DNA of 64,000 bases from Pirellulaceae bacterium (GTDB lineage Bacteria; Planctomycetota; Planctomycetia; Pirellulales; Pirellulaceae). The stretch spans positions 434,001 through 498,000 of the forward strand of contig BPJV01000002.1 of NCBI GenBank assembly GCA_026004795.1. Reading direction: 5' to 3'. The notes beneath the pieces are model-generated. The model did no database searches and was not told the origin of the DNA. It saw only the letters and a program-made list of their open reading frames with translations. The position numbers and the translations under genes were made by a program. Below, piece after piece: positions 8,895 through 17,931 of the stretch. Within the stretch, counting starts at the first letter, position 1; the number at the start of each line of letters is the position of its first letter.

Positions 8895-10651
8895 CGCGGA
8901 AGCACCTCGTGCTGTAATAACTCGGGGGCGGATTCCTGCAAAAACTCTTGGACCGAGCGTCGCACCTCCGATGCAGTCGATTGTTCCAAGGCTCGCTCGG
9001 CAACTTGACGACAATCCGCATGGCGGAGGTGGCGAATCGCCTGCTTGACATCCGGCAACGCACTGGGGGGAGCCGACAGATTCTCGATCCCCAGACCGAT
9101 CAACAGCGCCGCAGTAGCGGGGGAGGAACTCATCTCACCACAGACGCTGATCGGCACTCGATGGGCTTCCGCCACTTCAACGGCGCGGCGGATCAAGCGG
9201 AGCACGGCCGGGTCGAAGGGAGCATACAGGTCGGCTACCCACTCGTTGCTGCGATCGACGGCCATCGTGTATTGGATCAAGTCGTTGGTCCCGATGCTGA
9301 AGAAATCCGCCACGGGGGCAAATTTGTCCAACAACAAAATAGCGGCAGGCACCTCCAGCATCATTCCCAGCTCGATCGGTACCGCCGCCCGCCAACCGGC
9401 GCGCTCCAATTCACCCATCACCTCATCGACGATTGCCCGCGCCCGCCGCCACTCCTCCAACGTGGTGACCATCGGAAACATGATCCGCACCGGACCATGG
9501 GCTGCGGCGCGCAACATGGCCCGCAACTGACTACGCAGCAGGTCGGGATATCGCAGGGAAAAACGAATACTACGCAGGCCAAGCACGGGATTGCTCTCGG
9601 CCAACATGGGCAACCCCGCATTTACCTTATCCGCTCCCAGATCCAGGGTGCGCATCACCACCGGTTTTCCTTGGGCCCGCTCCACGACATCCCGATACAC
9701 CTCGTACTGCTCTTGCTCCTCCGGTGGTTGGGACCGTCCCAGAAATAAGAACTCCGTACGATACAATCCAATCCCTTCGGCGCCGCGTTCCAGCCCCAGC
9801 GTCGCTTCGGCAGGAAACTCGATGTTGGCGAACAAGGCAATGCGCCGGCCATCGCGAGTTTTCGCTGGCAGACTGCGCATCTTCCCCAACTGCAAACTTC
9901 GATCGCGGCGAAGCAGTATCTCCTCTTCGTAGCGCCGCAGGATATCCGGCCGGGGATCGATGAGCACTTTGCCGTGATAGCCATCAAGAACGACCAGGCT
10001 GTCTTTACCTATGCGGTGCAAAAAGGGGCCGACCGCCACAATCGCCGGCAGATCCATGCCGCGGGCCACAATGGCCGTATGCCCTCCCGGCCCTCCCGAT
10101 TCGGTGCAGAATCCCAACACGGTTTGTGGATCCAACTGCGCCGTCTCACTGGGCGTCAAATCGTGGCTCAACAGGATCGACGGCTCCTCCAGCTGGCCCG
10201 GCAATGCCACAGGCTGACCACCGAGAGCCTCGAGCAGCGTGCGCTCCACATCACGGATGTCCTCCACCCGCTCGGCCAACATGTCCGATCCGAATTGTCG
10301 GAAGGCTTGCGCAAAACGGTTCAACACGGTGGAAACGGCATATTCGGCACTGACGTGCTCAACACGAATCAACCGATCCCACTCGGAACGTACGACCGGA
10401 TCGAGAAGGAATTGCTGATGGGCAGCGAAGATCGCCCCTACCTGGCTGCCAGCCGTCCGCGTGGTCTGAGCACACCGCTGGTCGAGAAGGGAGATAGCCT
10501 GCCGAATCGCTTGATCCAAGCGTTCGCATTCCGCTTCAGAATCTTCCGGGCTGATCTCGGTGCGCGTGATTCGATAACCTTCACGGTCTAGAATCAACGC
10601 TTTACCGATGGCCACCCCCGGGGATACGGCAATTCCTGACAGCTCGAGCAT
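8891..10651 (-). CDS. ptsI: Phosphoenolpyruvate-protein phosphotransferase (PTS enzyme I)
   Basis: 586 aa. It takes phosphate from phosphoenolpyruvate and passes it to HPr. The phosphorylated histidine is in GGPGGHTAIVARGMDLPAIV; the PEP-binding barrel has LYRTEFLFLGR, VMRTLDLGADK, FFSIGTNDLIQYTMAVDRSN and the active-site cysteine in VCGEMSS. Typical EI reads CGEMAGD at the last site, so the loop after GEM is altered here. The C-terminus is slightly longer than usual. Together with ptsH and ptsN upstream it forms a regulatory PTS; no sugar-specific EIIB/C gene is in the window. Its stop overlaps the DUF2344 start by 4 bases. Confidence 0.95.
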   Translation of the reverse strand: MLELSGIAVSPGVAIGKALILDREGYRITRTEISPEDSEAECERLDQAIRQAISLLDQRCAQTTRTAGSQVGAIFAAHQQFLLDPVVRSEWDRLIRVEHVSAEYAVSTVLNRFAQAFRQFGSDMLAERVEDIRDVERTLLEALGGQPVALPGQLEEPSILLSHDLTPSETAQLDPQTVLGFCTESGGPGGHTAIVARGMDLPAIVAVGPFLHRIGKDSLVVLDGYHGKVLIDPRPDILRRYEEEILLRRDRSLQLGKMRSLPAKTRDGRRIALFANIEFPAEATLGLERGAEGIGLYRTEFLFLGRSQPPEEQEQYEVYRDVVERAQGKPVVMRTLDLGADKVNAGLPMLAESNPVLGLRSIRFSLRYPDLLRSQLRAMLRAAAHGPVRIMFPMVTTLEEWRRARAIVDEVMGELERAGWRAAVPIELGMMLEVPAAILLLDKFAPVADFFSIGTNDLIQYTMAVDRSNEWVADLYAPFDPAVLRLIRRAVEVAEAHRVPISVCGEMSSSPATAALLIGLGIENLSAPPSALPDVKQAIRHLRHADCRQVAERALEQSTASEVRRSVQEFLQESAPELLQHEVLPR

Positions 10652-10974
10652 GAATTCTCGTAGGGGGCGATGCCGACAAATGCAGCAATAGACTGACTGG
10701 CGCCGCCTTCATATCGCCCAACTGCGTTGGCGGTGGCGGCGCACCTGGCTCGGGAATTACCACGCGACGGTGCACCTTGCATCCGGTTCTCGCCGAACGC
10801 TCGGTTCCTCCTCGCCAGTGGTGCGGATCCTGGCCGCTGCGGTTGCGCCAATCAGTCATCATCGGCAATCGTCATCGCACAAAATGAGTTGTGGACGGGT
10901 CGTAACACGAAGAAACGCAACCGAAGCCGACAAAGGAGGAGCAGTGCCGGGAGAGCAGCGACCGTGGCTGCTCC
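10652..10974. other. Intergenic region between ptsH and ptsI
   Basis: 323 bases without a credible gene; small open frames here lack any protein-like pattern. A separate ptsI promoter may be present but no clear -35/-10 pair was found. Confidence 0.5.
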
Positions 10975-11280
10975 CTAACCAGAATGTTCCGCCGTGACTT
11001 CGGTGTCCGTTTCATCGAATCCATTTGCAAACATCTCGGCCAACACGTCCACTGCCCGTTCTGCGTCATCGCCCACAGCGCGGAGATTCAATTGCGATCC
11101 TTGACGAGCGCCGAGAGTCAAGATGCTCATGATGCTCTTGCAATCGACGACCTGCCCGTCTTTCTCCAGCTCGATCTTGGCCTGAAACTGGCCTGCAGCC
11201 CGCACCAGCATGTCCGCCGGTCGCAAATGCAACCCCATCGGATTCCGGACCGTTACCAGTTTTTCTACTATTGGCGACAT
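10975..11280 (-). CDS. ptsH: HPr family phosphocarrier protein
   Basis: 101 aa from the ATG at 11280; 23 further in-frame codons upstream are not conserved-looking and are left out. The phospho-histidine site reads NPMGLHLRPADMLV, with Leu where most HPr proteins have Ala after His (GLHARPA). The regulatory serine region CKSIMSILTLGA is kept, so both His15-type and Ser46-type positions exist. No HPr kinase gene is visible in the window. It lies between ptsN (upstream) and ptsI (downstream), consistent with phosphate flow EI to HPr to EIIA-Ntr. Confidence 0.9.
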   Translation of the reverse strand: MSPIVEKLVTVRNPMGLHLRPADMLVRAAGQFQAKIELEKDGQVVDCKSIMSILTLGARQGSQLNLRAVGDDAERAVDVLAEMFANGFDETDTEVTAEHSG

Positions 11281-11453
11281 AGGCAAAATCAATAGCTTGC
11301 CACGCTGGGCCACTCGACATCCCGACGGGAAGCCCCCTCGCGGAGACACCTACCGACTAGACCTAGCGTTCAATGCTCCCCGCAGTGAAAACGTGCGACC
11401 TATCCAATCACCTTTCTCACAGAACCTCGGCTCTGCGTACGTCTTCAACGCAA

Positions 11454-11930
11454 CTACGACACAAATTGGTTGTTATCGGCTTCCTCCAGCAATTGCAGAA
11501 TATCCTCTGCCGTCTTGCTTTGCTTGAGGAACCGACAAAAAGTATCATCGCGCAGTTGCCGCGAAATGTTTTCCAAAGCGCGTAAGTGATCCCCCGGACG
11601 ATCCGGAGGGGAAACCAGCAGGAAAAAGAGCTGCACTTTTTCTCCATCAAGGCTATCGAAATCCACTCCCCCTACGCTGACACCCACCGTGCCCACCAAC
11701 TTGTCCACACTAGGATGCTTGGTGTGGGGAACAGCAATCCCCCGACCAATGCCCGTGCTCCCCAGCTCTTCGCGCTTCATGATTGCCTTGATGATGTCAT
11801 CACGATCATCGGCGTTGATGTCCCCCGAATCCAACAGGGCGTCGACCAATTCAGCAATCACGCCCTCCTTCGAGTCCGCAGTGAGCTCCGCGCGGATGGA
11901 TTTCTGACTGATAAAATCCGAAAATTTCAT
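11454..11930 (-). CDS. ptsN: PTS IIA component, nitrogen-regulatory type (EIIA-Ntr)
   Basis: 158 aa, the normal size of a single-domain EIIA of the mannitol/fructose/Ntr class. The phosphorylated histidine lies in GIGRGIAVPHTKHPSVDKLVG. The N-terminus MKFSDFISQKSIRAELTADSKEGVIAELVDAL fits the PtsN family (given in pieces: SDFISQKSI, KEGVIAELVDALL). It probably acts as a phosphorylation-dependent regulator rather than a sugar transporter subunit, because no EIIB or EIIC is encoded nearby. It stands between hpf and ptsH, an order that echoes the rpoN-hpf-ptsN cluster of proteobacteria. Confidence 0.92.
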   Translation of the reverse strand: MKFSDFISQKSIRAELTADSKEGVIAELVDALLDSGDINADDRDDIIKAIMKREELGSTGIGRGIAVPHTKHPSVDKLVGTVGVSVGGVDFDSLDGEKVQLFFLLVSPPDRPGDHLRALENISRQLRDDTFCRFLKQSKTAEDILQLLEEADNNQFVS

Positions 11931-12044
11931 GACTCTCTACCTTTAGTACAATGAAAGCGAATCCTGCCGATCGTTCGCCCCCAGCCACTTGGCAGTGGAG
12001 ACGAAGGATGGAAGGAACGAGATTAGGACTGCTGCCAGCCAATC

Positions 12045-12383
12045 TCACTCCGGTTGATCGGCCGCCGGTATATGCTTGACACCCGGCGCTTTGTGTCCTG
12101 TCAACTTTTCTTTGAACTTCCGCAATTGCTGCTCAACCTTTTGAATCGCCCCGTCTAACGCAGAAAGGACGGTCGGTGCGCTAGCTTTTGCCACGAAATC
12201 CGGAGCATGTTCGGCCGAGACATTGATTTCGACCATCGTAGCCCCCTTCTGCTGGAAGTCGACAATGACCTCCACCGCGTTGACCCGGTCGAATAGCCGC
12301 CGAACCTTCTCAGCCTTCTCTTGGATGACCTGCTGGTCGTGCCCCGTTAACTCCCCGTGCCGAGCAGAAATGTTTACTTGCAC
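12045..12383 (-). CDS. hpf: Ribosome hibernation promoting factor (short HPF / S30AE protein)
   Basis: 112 aa starting with GTG at 12383, which has a GGAG eight bases upstream. Residues 1-95 match the S30AE (RaiA/HPF) fold: NISARHGELTGHDQQVIQEKAEK, VIVDFQQKGATMVEINVSA and the charged helix QKVEQQLRKFKEKL (first segment abbreviated as ARHGELTGHD). The length fits short HPF, which binds the 30S decoding centre and promotes 100S dimers or idling ribosomes. The C-terminal ten residues are lineage specific. Gene order hpf-ptsN-ptsH-ptsI suggests co-expression of ribosome idling and PTS signalling genes. Confidence 0.9.
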   Translation of the reverse strand: MQVNISARHGELTGHDQQVIQEKAEKVRRLFDRVNAVEVIVDFQQKGATMVEINVSAEHAPDFVAKASAPTVLSALDGAIQKVEQQLRKFKEKLTGHKAPGVKHIPAADQPE

Positions 12384-13050
12384 CCAAGTGACTCCATGTT
12401 GCGGTAGATTTCGGTTGTTCCTCTTGCCGTAGTGACACCAACCGCCTGCGACGATGGCAATTGTATCGCTGGCCGATCATCAGCCAAAGAGTGGTTGGGC
12501 CACTATCCTTAGATTGTGACAAACATTTCCAGATTCGGAATACCTTCTCTTGGTTCTCTAGCAAATGGACCGTGGCTCCCTGACAATCCTACTACCTGGG
12601 CTAGCCCTGTCCGGAATAGCCAATCATTTCACACGCCAAAATAAGTACAAATCGGGTGCACATTCGCTATCTTTCTACTCAATTCATAGCGTTCGCTGGC
12701 GTGGCTGTCCATTGAGAACGCAAGTCGACTGACGGCGCCTGCCCCAAGATTGCTATCCAGATGACGGCGTTTGTGAGGTATGATTAACCATCAGCATGCA
12801 GCACACAAGGTCGAGGCGGGCTACCAATCGTCGGCTTCTCGTAACGTCTCCGGATGCCAGTCCTCCGCGATGCAGCATTGGCCGCAGGCAACTCCCCCGC
12901 CCCACGGAAGCCGCTACAGAATGCTAGCCTACCTGCAGCGGTACCCGAGCTAGCCGCGCCGGCCACCCTCGCCCCCCCCAACGGAGCGGGCTGCCTGATT
13001 GCACCGTCCATTCAACTTTCAAGACGAGTATTGTCAAGGAAATCCGAAGC
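12384..13050. other. Divergent intergenic region, hpf / PIN-TRAM gene
   Basis: 667 bases between divergent genes, so it must contain both promoters. I see no credible protein-coding frame, tRNA or strong hairpin. Small open frames (for example around 12784-13063) have unnatural composition and were not accepted. Confidence 0.5.
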
Positions 13051-14079
13051 ATGGCATTGCTGATTTTACGAGTGGTATTCATTTGCGTGGCCGCGGGCAT
13101 CGCGACGTTGATGCTGCGCATCCCCTGGGAAGGCCCGCCTTACACCCCCTACCTGGTTATATTCGGGACCATTCTGCTGTCGCTGGGCGTTATCGCCATC
13201 GATATTTTTACCCCGCGGAAGCGAATCGAGGTCATTTCGGCGGTCTATTTTGGTTTGCTCGTGGGTGTCCTGCTGACCTATGTCTTGTGGATTGCTCTGG
13301 CACCGCTGATTCCCGACAGCCCCTACACGGCCCCATTCCAGCTGCTGATGGCAGCGGTCCTGTGTTATGGGTGCACGAGCCTTCTGTTGCAGACCAAAGA
13401 CGACTTTCGATTTGTCATTCCCTATGTGGAGTTCGCCCGCGATTTGAAAGGCATGCGTCCCATCGTGATTGACACCAGCGCCATCATCGATGGACGCCTG
13501 GCCGACCTGGCCGACACGAACATCATCGAAGGACAGTTGGTGATGCCCGGTTTCGTCTTGGCCGAACTACAAGCGATTGCTGATAGTAGTGACCGACTGC
13601 GCCGAGCCCGCGGCCGTCGCGGCCTGGATATCCTCAACCGCCTGCGCACTCACCCCAAGGTCGACTTTCAAATCTACGACCGAGAATTGCCCGAATTTGC
13701 CGGGCAGCCGGTGGATATGAAGTTAGTAATCCTGGCCAAACACCTCGAGGGAAAACTCCTTACCGGCGATTTCAATCTGAACAAAGTCGCCAAGGTGCAT
13801 AATGTCCCGGTGATCAACCTCAACGAAGTAGCCGCCGCGTTACGTCCCCAATTCCTACCGGGCGAATCTTTCGAGGTACGAATCGTCAAACCTGGCGAAG
13901 GGCCTGAACAGGGGGTGGGATACTTGGACGATGGCACCATGGTGGTTGTCGAAGGAGGACGCCATCGCATCAATGCGACGCTCAACGTGGTCGTCACTAG
14001 TACGCTCCAAACCCAGGCTGGTAGAATGTTGTTCGCCAAAGTGGACGAAACTACCCCTCGTGCCGAAATCAGGCGCTGA
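13051..14079 (+). CDS. PIN/TRAM domain membrane protein (YacL family)
   Basis: 342 aa. Residues 1-115 contain four predicted membrane helices; a PIN-type nuclease domain follows, with acidic residues in VIDTSAIIDGRL and LLTGDFNLNKVA; the C-terminus (about 275-335) is a TRAM-type beta domain ending TLQTQAGRMLFAKVDE. This is the architecture of YacL/PilT-N family proteins, which are predicted RNases anchored to the membrane. The start ATG has AAGGAAA upstream. Its stop codon overlaps the start of the Rrf2 regulator gene (TGATG), so the two are probably translationally coupled. Confidence 0.9.
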   Translation: MALLILRVVFICVAAGIATLMLRIPWEGPPYTPYLVIFGTILLSLGVIAIDIFTPRKRIEVISAVYFGLLVGVLLTYVLWIALAPLIPDSPYTAPFQLLMAAVLCYGCTSLLLQTKDDFRFVIPYVEFARDLKGMRPIVIDTSAIIDGRLADLADTNIIEGQLVMPGFVLAELQAIADSSDRLRRARGRRGLDILNRLRTHPKVDFQIYDRELPEFAGQPVDMKLVILAKHLEGKLLTGDFNLNKVAKVHNVPVINLNEVAAALRPQFLPGESFEVRIVKPGEGPEQGVGYLDDGTMVVVEGGRHRINATLNVVVTSTLQTQAGRMLFAKVDETTPRAEIRR

Positions 14080-14525
14080 TGTTTTCTCAAACTGTCGAGT
14101 ACGCCCTTCGCGCCATGGTACACCTCAGCTACGTGGCGCCGGAGTATTGCAGCACTGAAGATATGGCTGAGGTAACCCGTGTGCCTCGTGCTTACCTGGC
14201 CAAAGTTCTGCAATCGCTGCGACGCAGTGGCCTGGTAGAATCCCAACGAGGGCTGGGCGGTGGTATACGGTTGGCTCGGTCGGCCACCGATATCACCATT
14301 CTCGAAGTGGTCAACGCCGTGGAACCGATACGGCGCATCACGACGTGCCCGCTGGGACTAAAAGCCCATGGGGCGCGCCTATGCCCTCTGCACGGCAAAC
14401 TAGACGCAGCATTGGCACAAATCGAGAACAGTTTTCGAGAAACAAGCCTCGCGGACATCGTCGCCGCGCCCCACCATGGATCCAAGCCTTTGTGTGAGGT
14501 GTCGGAGGAATCGCCTTCGTCCTAA
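14079..14525 (+). CDS. Rrf2 family transcriptional regulator
   Basis: 148 aa. Winged-helix Rrf2 domain at the N-terminus (MFSQTVEYALRAMVHL, RVPRAYLAKVLQSLRRSGLV, GLGGGIRLAR). IscR-like sensors bind an Fe-S cluster through three cysteines near residue 90-110; here only Cys90 and Cys102 are present in that region (TTCPLG...LCPLHG), plus Cys24 in the DNA-binding part. So a cluster, if any, would need another ligand. The gene starts inside the stop codon of the PIN-TRAM gene. Target genes cannot be named from this sequence. Confidence 0.88.
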   Translation: MFSQTVEYALRAMVHLSYVAPEYCSTEDMAEVTRVPRAYLAKVLQSLRRSGLVESQRGLGGGIRLARSATDITILEVVNAVEPIRRITTCPLGLKAHGARLCPLHGKLDAALAQIENSFRETSLADIVAAPHHGSKPLCEVSEESPSS

Positions 14526-14717
14526 GCACCAAAGATGCGCACCGAGCATGCAGTGCTCGTATCCTAATCCCACTGCTGGGAAAGCCGCCGAAAGTCCGAT
14601 CGCCCCGCAACCAGGCCGCCCCTTGCGGCCAACCATCGACGGAAAGGCGGCTGCTGATCCTGCAGGCTTATCGCGCCCGCAAGTTCCCCGGAAGCAGTTT
14701 GACCGTGTCGGTACTGT

Positions 14718-14757
14718 TGAGGAACGCTATCCCCTGCTGAGGAACGCTATCCCCTGC
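14718..14757. repeat. 20-bp direct tandem repeat, two copies
   Basis: The unit beginning TGAGGAACGC and ending CCCCTGC occurs exactly twice, at 14718-14737 and 14738-14757. The second copy overlaps the last codons and stop of the small zinc-ribbon gene on the minus strand. Probably a local duplication. Confidence 0.9.
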
Positions 14758-14947
14758 CTCCTTCACAACACGTCTCGCAAATCGTATGACAACGACTGCA
14801 CTGGAGCTTGGCGCGAATCTCGATCAACGCGCCACCGCATACCGGACATACTGAGCAAGGCGCCCGCGCCCCCTGGTCGCTGGTGGGTTGACCGGAGCTG
14901 TCTTGCGTGAGGATCGGTCGTCGCTCTTGATGATTCCTTTCCGACAT
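14747..14947 (-). CDS. Small zinc-ribbon protein
   Basis: 66 aa. The N-terminal half is polar and probably disordered; residues 31-62 hold three cysteine pairs, CPVCGG, CSRCH and CETCCEGG, that look like one or two zinc sites. Short proteins with a nearly identical cysteine pattern (CPVCGG ... CSRCHTICETCCEGG) are, to my knowledge, recurrent in planctomycetes, which supports a real gene despite its size. ATG at 14947 is preceded by GAAAGAAGCGAG. Function unknown; a role in protein or nucleic-acid binding is only a guess. Its stop lies in the second copy of the tandem repeat. Confidence 0.72.
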   Translation of the reverse strand: MSERNHQERRPILTQDSSGQPTSDQGARAPCSVCPVCGGALIEIRAKLQCSRCHTICETCCEGGRG

Positions 14948-15000
14948 ACTCGCTTCTTTCGTTCGATGATTTCGTCAAGTAGCCAATGCGGCCGATCGCT

Positions 15001-16155
15001 TCATTCGCTTGGCGGATGTTCCGCGCGATCCTCGGCCGGGAACAGGATCGGCAGGGGTGGGGCAATGCGGGAATCCGCTGCAGTAAAATCTTCACCGAGC
15101 AAACCAGCAACGGTGGCCGCGATTTGACTTTGAGTAAACCGACCACCGGCGTCGACCCCCGATAGAGCGATACCTGCCCCCCACGCGGCTACCCAAATCG
15201 CGTCGCTCCCCGGAAGGTCCCGTCCGTGCGATTTCCATTCCTCTCTGCCGTCGCCTCGCCCGTGATCGGTCGTGATCACCAGGGCGGTACGCTGACGATA
15301 AGCAGGCAAACGCTGCGCCGTTTCCCAAATGCGGCGAATCAAAGCGTCATCGTAATGCGCGGACTCGATATAGCGATCGTAGCGCCCCATGTGCGCCCAA
15401 TCGTCCGTCTCCCCCAAAGCAACGTACAACACCCGTGGCTGCTCCGCCTGCATGGCTTCGATCGCCCCGATCGCGGTGAACACATCGTAGCGTACCGAAG
15501 CCCATTCGTGAAACAAGTTTTCGGCAGCCATGTTGATCAACGATAGCCGCTCCGAATCCTGGCCCACAGTAAGATCCATCCACCCGGCGTTCACCGGTAT
15601 CCCGCTACGTTGGTCATTGATGATGAACGGGAACACATCCCACGAACAAAAGGCCATCACGGGGTACCTCGCCCCTGGCCGGCGGTGCATCCATTCCAGG
15701 ACCGTAACCTCCGGATTGTACCTCTTGGCATTCGAGTCGATCGCCGGGCTGCCGAAACCGCACAATAGTTCGCTGTAACCGGGGTAGGAAAAGTAACGCC
15801 CATTGGTGACACGCACCTCGCTTCCCCGCTGTCGATCCCCGGCTATCCAGCCTCCCTTTTCGATCGACTCCCAAAGAAAGGGCATCAGTCGTCGTCGACG
15901 CTGCTCTGCCGTAGCCCCACCGAATCGCTCCAAGAAATCCTCCCGGTGCTTGACCCCCATTTCCGGTACGACCAGACGCTCGTCGATCCCGCCGAAAACC
16001 TCTTGGCACCTCAGCCCATCCAAGGTGATGAGGATAACGTTCTCCACTTTACCTTCTTGCGCCATGATCTTCGTGGACGCCGTGCGGTGGATCCCCAGGA
16101 GGATCCCTACCAGCGTCAATGCCGAAATGACGCGCCAGCGAAGCAACTTTCCCAT
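15001..16155 (-). CDS. Secreted alkaline-phosphatase-superfamily hydrolase
   Basis: 384 aa from ATG at 16155; an in-frame GTG at 16200 is an alternative start. The N-terminus (MGKLLRWRVISALTLVGILLG) is a signal peptide or anchor. The metal-binding pattern of the type I phosphodiesterase / alkaline phosphatase superfamily is visible: LITLDGLRCQEVFGG (Asp), the nucleophile region YFSYPGYSELLCG, ETDDWAHMGRYDRY (Asp/His), ITTDHGRGDG (Asp/His) and WKSHGRD (His). The usual Thr nucleophile position is occupied by Ser in FSYPGY by my alignment. The substrate is unknown. It may share a transcript with the esterase gene upstream (69-base gap). Confidence 0.82.
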   Translation of the reverse strand: MGKLLRWRVISALTLVGILLGIHRTASTKIMAQEGKVENVILITLDGLRCQEVFGGIDERLVVPEMGVKHREDFLERFGGATAEQRRRRLMPFLWESIEKGGWIAGDRQRGSEVRVTNGRYFSYPGYSELLCGFGSPAIDSNAKRYNPEVTVLEWMHRRPGARYPVMAFCSWDVFPFIINDQRSGIPVNAGWMDLTVGQDSERLSLINMAAENLFHEWASVRYDVFTAIGAIEAMQAEQPRVLYVALGETDDWAHMGRYDRYIESAHYDDALIRRIWETAQRLPAYRQRTALVITTDHGRGDGREEWKSHGRDLPGSDAIWVAAWGAGIALSGVDAGGRFTQSQIAATVAGLLGEDFTAADSRIAPPLPILFPAEDRAEHPPSE

Positions 16156-16224
16156 CGTTCTGGAAACCAGTGTGTCTCGGTACACGACCACCCCCTGCAC
16201 TTCAATGCACTAGCGGCGAAGAAT

Positions 16225-17250
16225 TCAGTCACTATTGCCCTGTTCCAAGCTCGGCGGTCGAACATCGAGCCATCCCAGGCGAGCTAAGAACTGATCGACC
16301 AACCCAAGGGTGCGATGGAAATAGCGATTTCCTGCGCGGCCATAATTGAAGAAGCCGTGGGGTTGGCCATCGAAAAGGTGCAACTCACTGTACACTCCCG
16401 CCCGGAGGCAAGTATCACGAAAACGTTTGGCCGTCTCCACTGGGATCAATTTATCCTCCGTGCCTAGAAATACGATCGACGGCGGGACGTCGGCAGAGAT
16501 ATTGTGCAGCGGTGAAAACTCCTTGTACCGCGCGCCCACCCGCTTGAATCCCCACCCTCCAGGCCCATTGTCGTACACGGGGTTGAACAGCAGTAGCGCA
16601 TCAGGTCTGGCAGAAACAGGGGATGGAGGAGCGTCAGGCGGAGCGGGCGGTTCGCCAATACAACTACCGAGATAGGCCGCCAGATGACCGCCCGCCGATC
16701 CACCGGCCGCAGCTATTCGCGTCGGATCGATCCCCAACCGCCGTGCGTGACTGCGAATCCAAATCATGGCATCTACCGCGTCGGCACAGCACTTCGCGGG
16801 CGGCTCCGTACCCTCACGGTCCAGCAACCGATACTCCACTTGAAAACAACACACCCCGCGATGGGCAAAGTATTGCGCATGACGGGCAAACTGTTGGGGC
16901 GTCCCCCCCACCCATCCTCCGCCATGAAAGAATACGATGGCGGGCCGACGATCACCAGGCTTCCAATCGCTGGGTCGCGTCACCTCAAGATGCAACTCCC
17001 GTCCTGCAATCCGCTTGTAAACAATCTTCTGCACTGGAAGCGAAATCACCGCATCGGCCGGATCGGCCGCCAGCGCCGAACTGGGGCGCCCTGCCCACCA
17101 TAGCCCGCAACTCATCACCAGCCACATGGCAGGCCACCAGATGCCTGGCAGGCGATGTACATAGCGCCCGCTACCAACTGGCGGACACACGCTCGGCCCG
17201 GCATGTGGTACGACACCGGGGATCAGATTTTGCGAAGATCTATGCCGCAT
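16225..17250 (-). CDS. Exported alpha/beta-hydrolase (HSL / BD-FAE type esterase)
   Basis: 341 aa from ATG at 17250 (a GTG six bases upstream is also possible). A hydrophobic stretch around residues 35-55 ending SSALAADP looks like a signal peptide with a long N-region. The oxyanion-hole motif FFHGGGW, nucleophile GGSAGGH, acid in LGTEDKLIPVET and base in DGQPHGFF form a complete Ser-Asp-His triad as in hormone-sensitive lipase / BD-FAE carbohydrate esterases. Such enzymes in planctomycetes often remove acyl groups from polysaccharides; the substrate here is inferred only from family. Confidence 0.86.
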   Translation of the reverse strand: MRHRSSQNLIPGVVPHAGPSVCPPVGSGRYVHRLPGIWWPAMWLVMSCGLWWAGRPSSALAADPADAVISLPVQKIVYKRIAGRELHLEVTRPSDWKPGDRRPAIVFFHGGGWVGGTPQQFARHAQYFAHRGVCCFQVEYRLLDREGTEPPAKCCADAVDAMIWIRSHARRLGIDPTRIAAAGGSAGGHLAAYLGSCIGEPPAPPDAPPSPVSARPDALLLFNPVYDNGPGGWGFKRVGARYKEFSPLHNISADVPPSIVFLGTEDKLIPVETAKRFRDTCLRAGVYSELHLFDGQPHGFFNYGRAGNRYFHRTLGLVDQFLARLGWLDVRPPSLEQGNSD

Positions 17251-17931
17251 CCTCACTGGTCGAGCCTCCCATGGTGTTGTCGGCGAAGGGACTACTGCGG
17301 TGGTTGCCGCGCGCCAGCAAACCGCAAACGCAACAGGGCCGCCAGAAAGGAACCCTCGTCTTGCGAAGCGCTACTTTGCCCGACCCATTCCCCCAATTTT
17401 AGCAGCCCGCGACTCCGTTTGGGGCAAACGATTCGCTGGGTGGACGAACAGGCAACCAGCCGAAAGAGCGGCGCGAACCTGAGTCTCGCTCTGTAATCGT
17501 CGGCTTATGCCCTGCAGTTCTCACCAGGCTTGCAGGCACGGCCAGGGAGACCAGGCAGCGCGCTTCGCAGTGGCAGGCCGCTAGCCGACCGATCTCGTGG
17601 TCGACAAGGTCCTCACGCCCGCCGCTGGGACCAGTCTGCGGGAGGTACTGTGAACAGGAGAAACCAGTCGAGCGAGCAACCGTTCCGCTCAGCGCCGTGA
17701 TGGGTGAAGGACGCTCCGGAGGGGCTTTGGTGGCGGGAACCATGGTGCCCGATTCGAATGTGTCAGCTCGCCGACCGAATACCTACCTAATTCGCCACCG
17801 ACACGGCGAACCTGCAAGTAGGGTAGCTTGCCCCGGCCCCATTCCGGCAATCCGCGCCATGCGAATGGGAGCAACCGCAGGTCGATTGCTCCCGTCATTC
17901 TTTGGTCACCGCTACGCCGCCCGCTGGCGCT
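17251..17931. other. Intergenic region, no gene seen
   Basis: About 680 bases between the esterase start and the end of the next minus-strand gene. Open frames on both strands (up to 121 codons) are Arg/Pro-rich and carry no motif; I accept none. No tRNA or strong hairpin was found. Confidence 0.5.

Noticed and set aside
14718-14757. Two-copy repeat as a CRISPR remnant
   Set aside because: The copies are directly adjacent without spacers and there are no cas genes.
17399-17743. Minus-strand open frame of 114 codons in a gene-free region
   Set aside because: No ribosome binding site or recognisable fold, and composition is unlike neighbouring genes.
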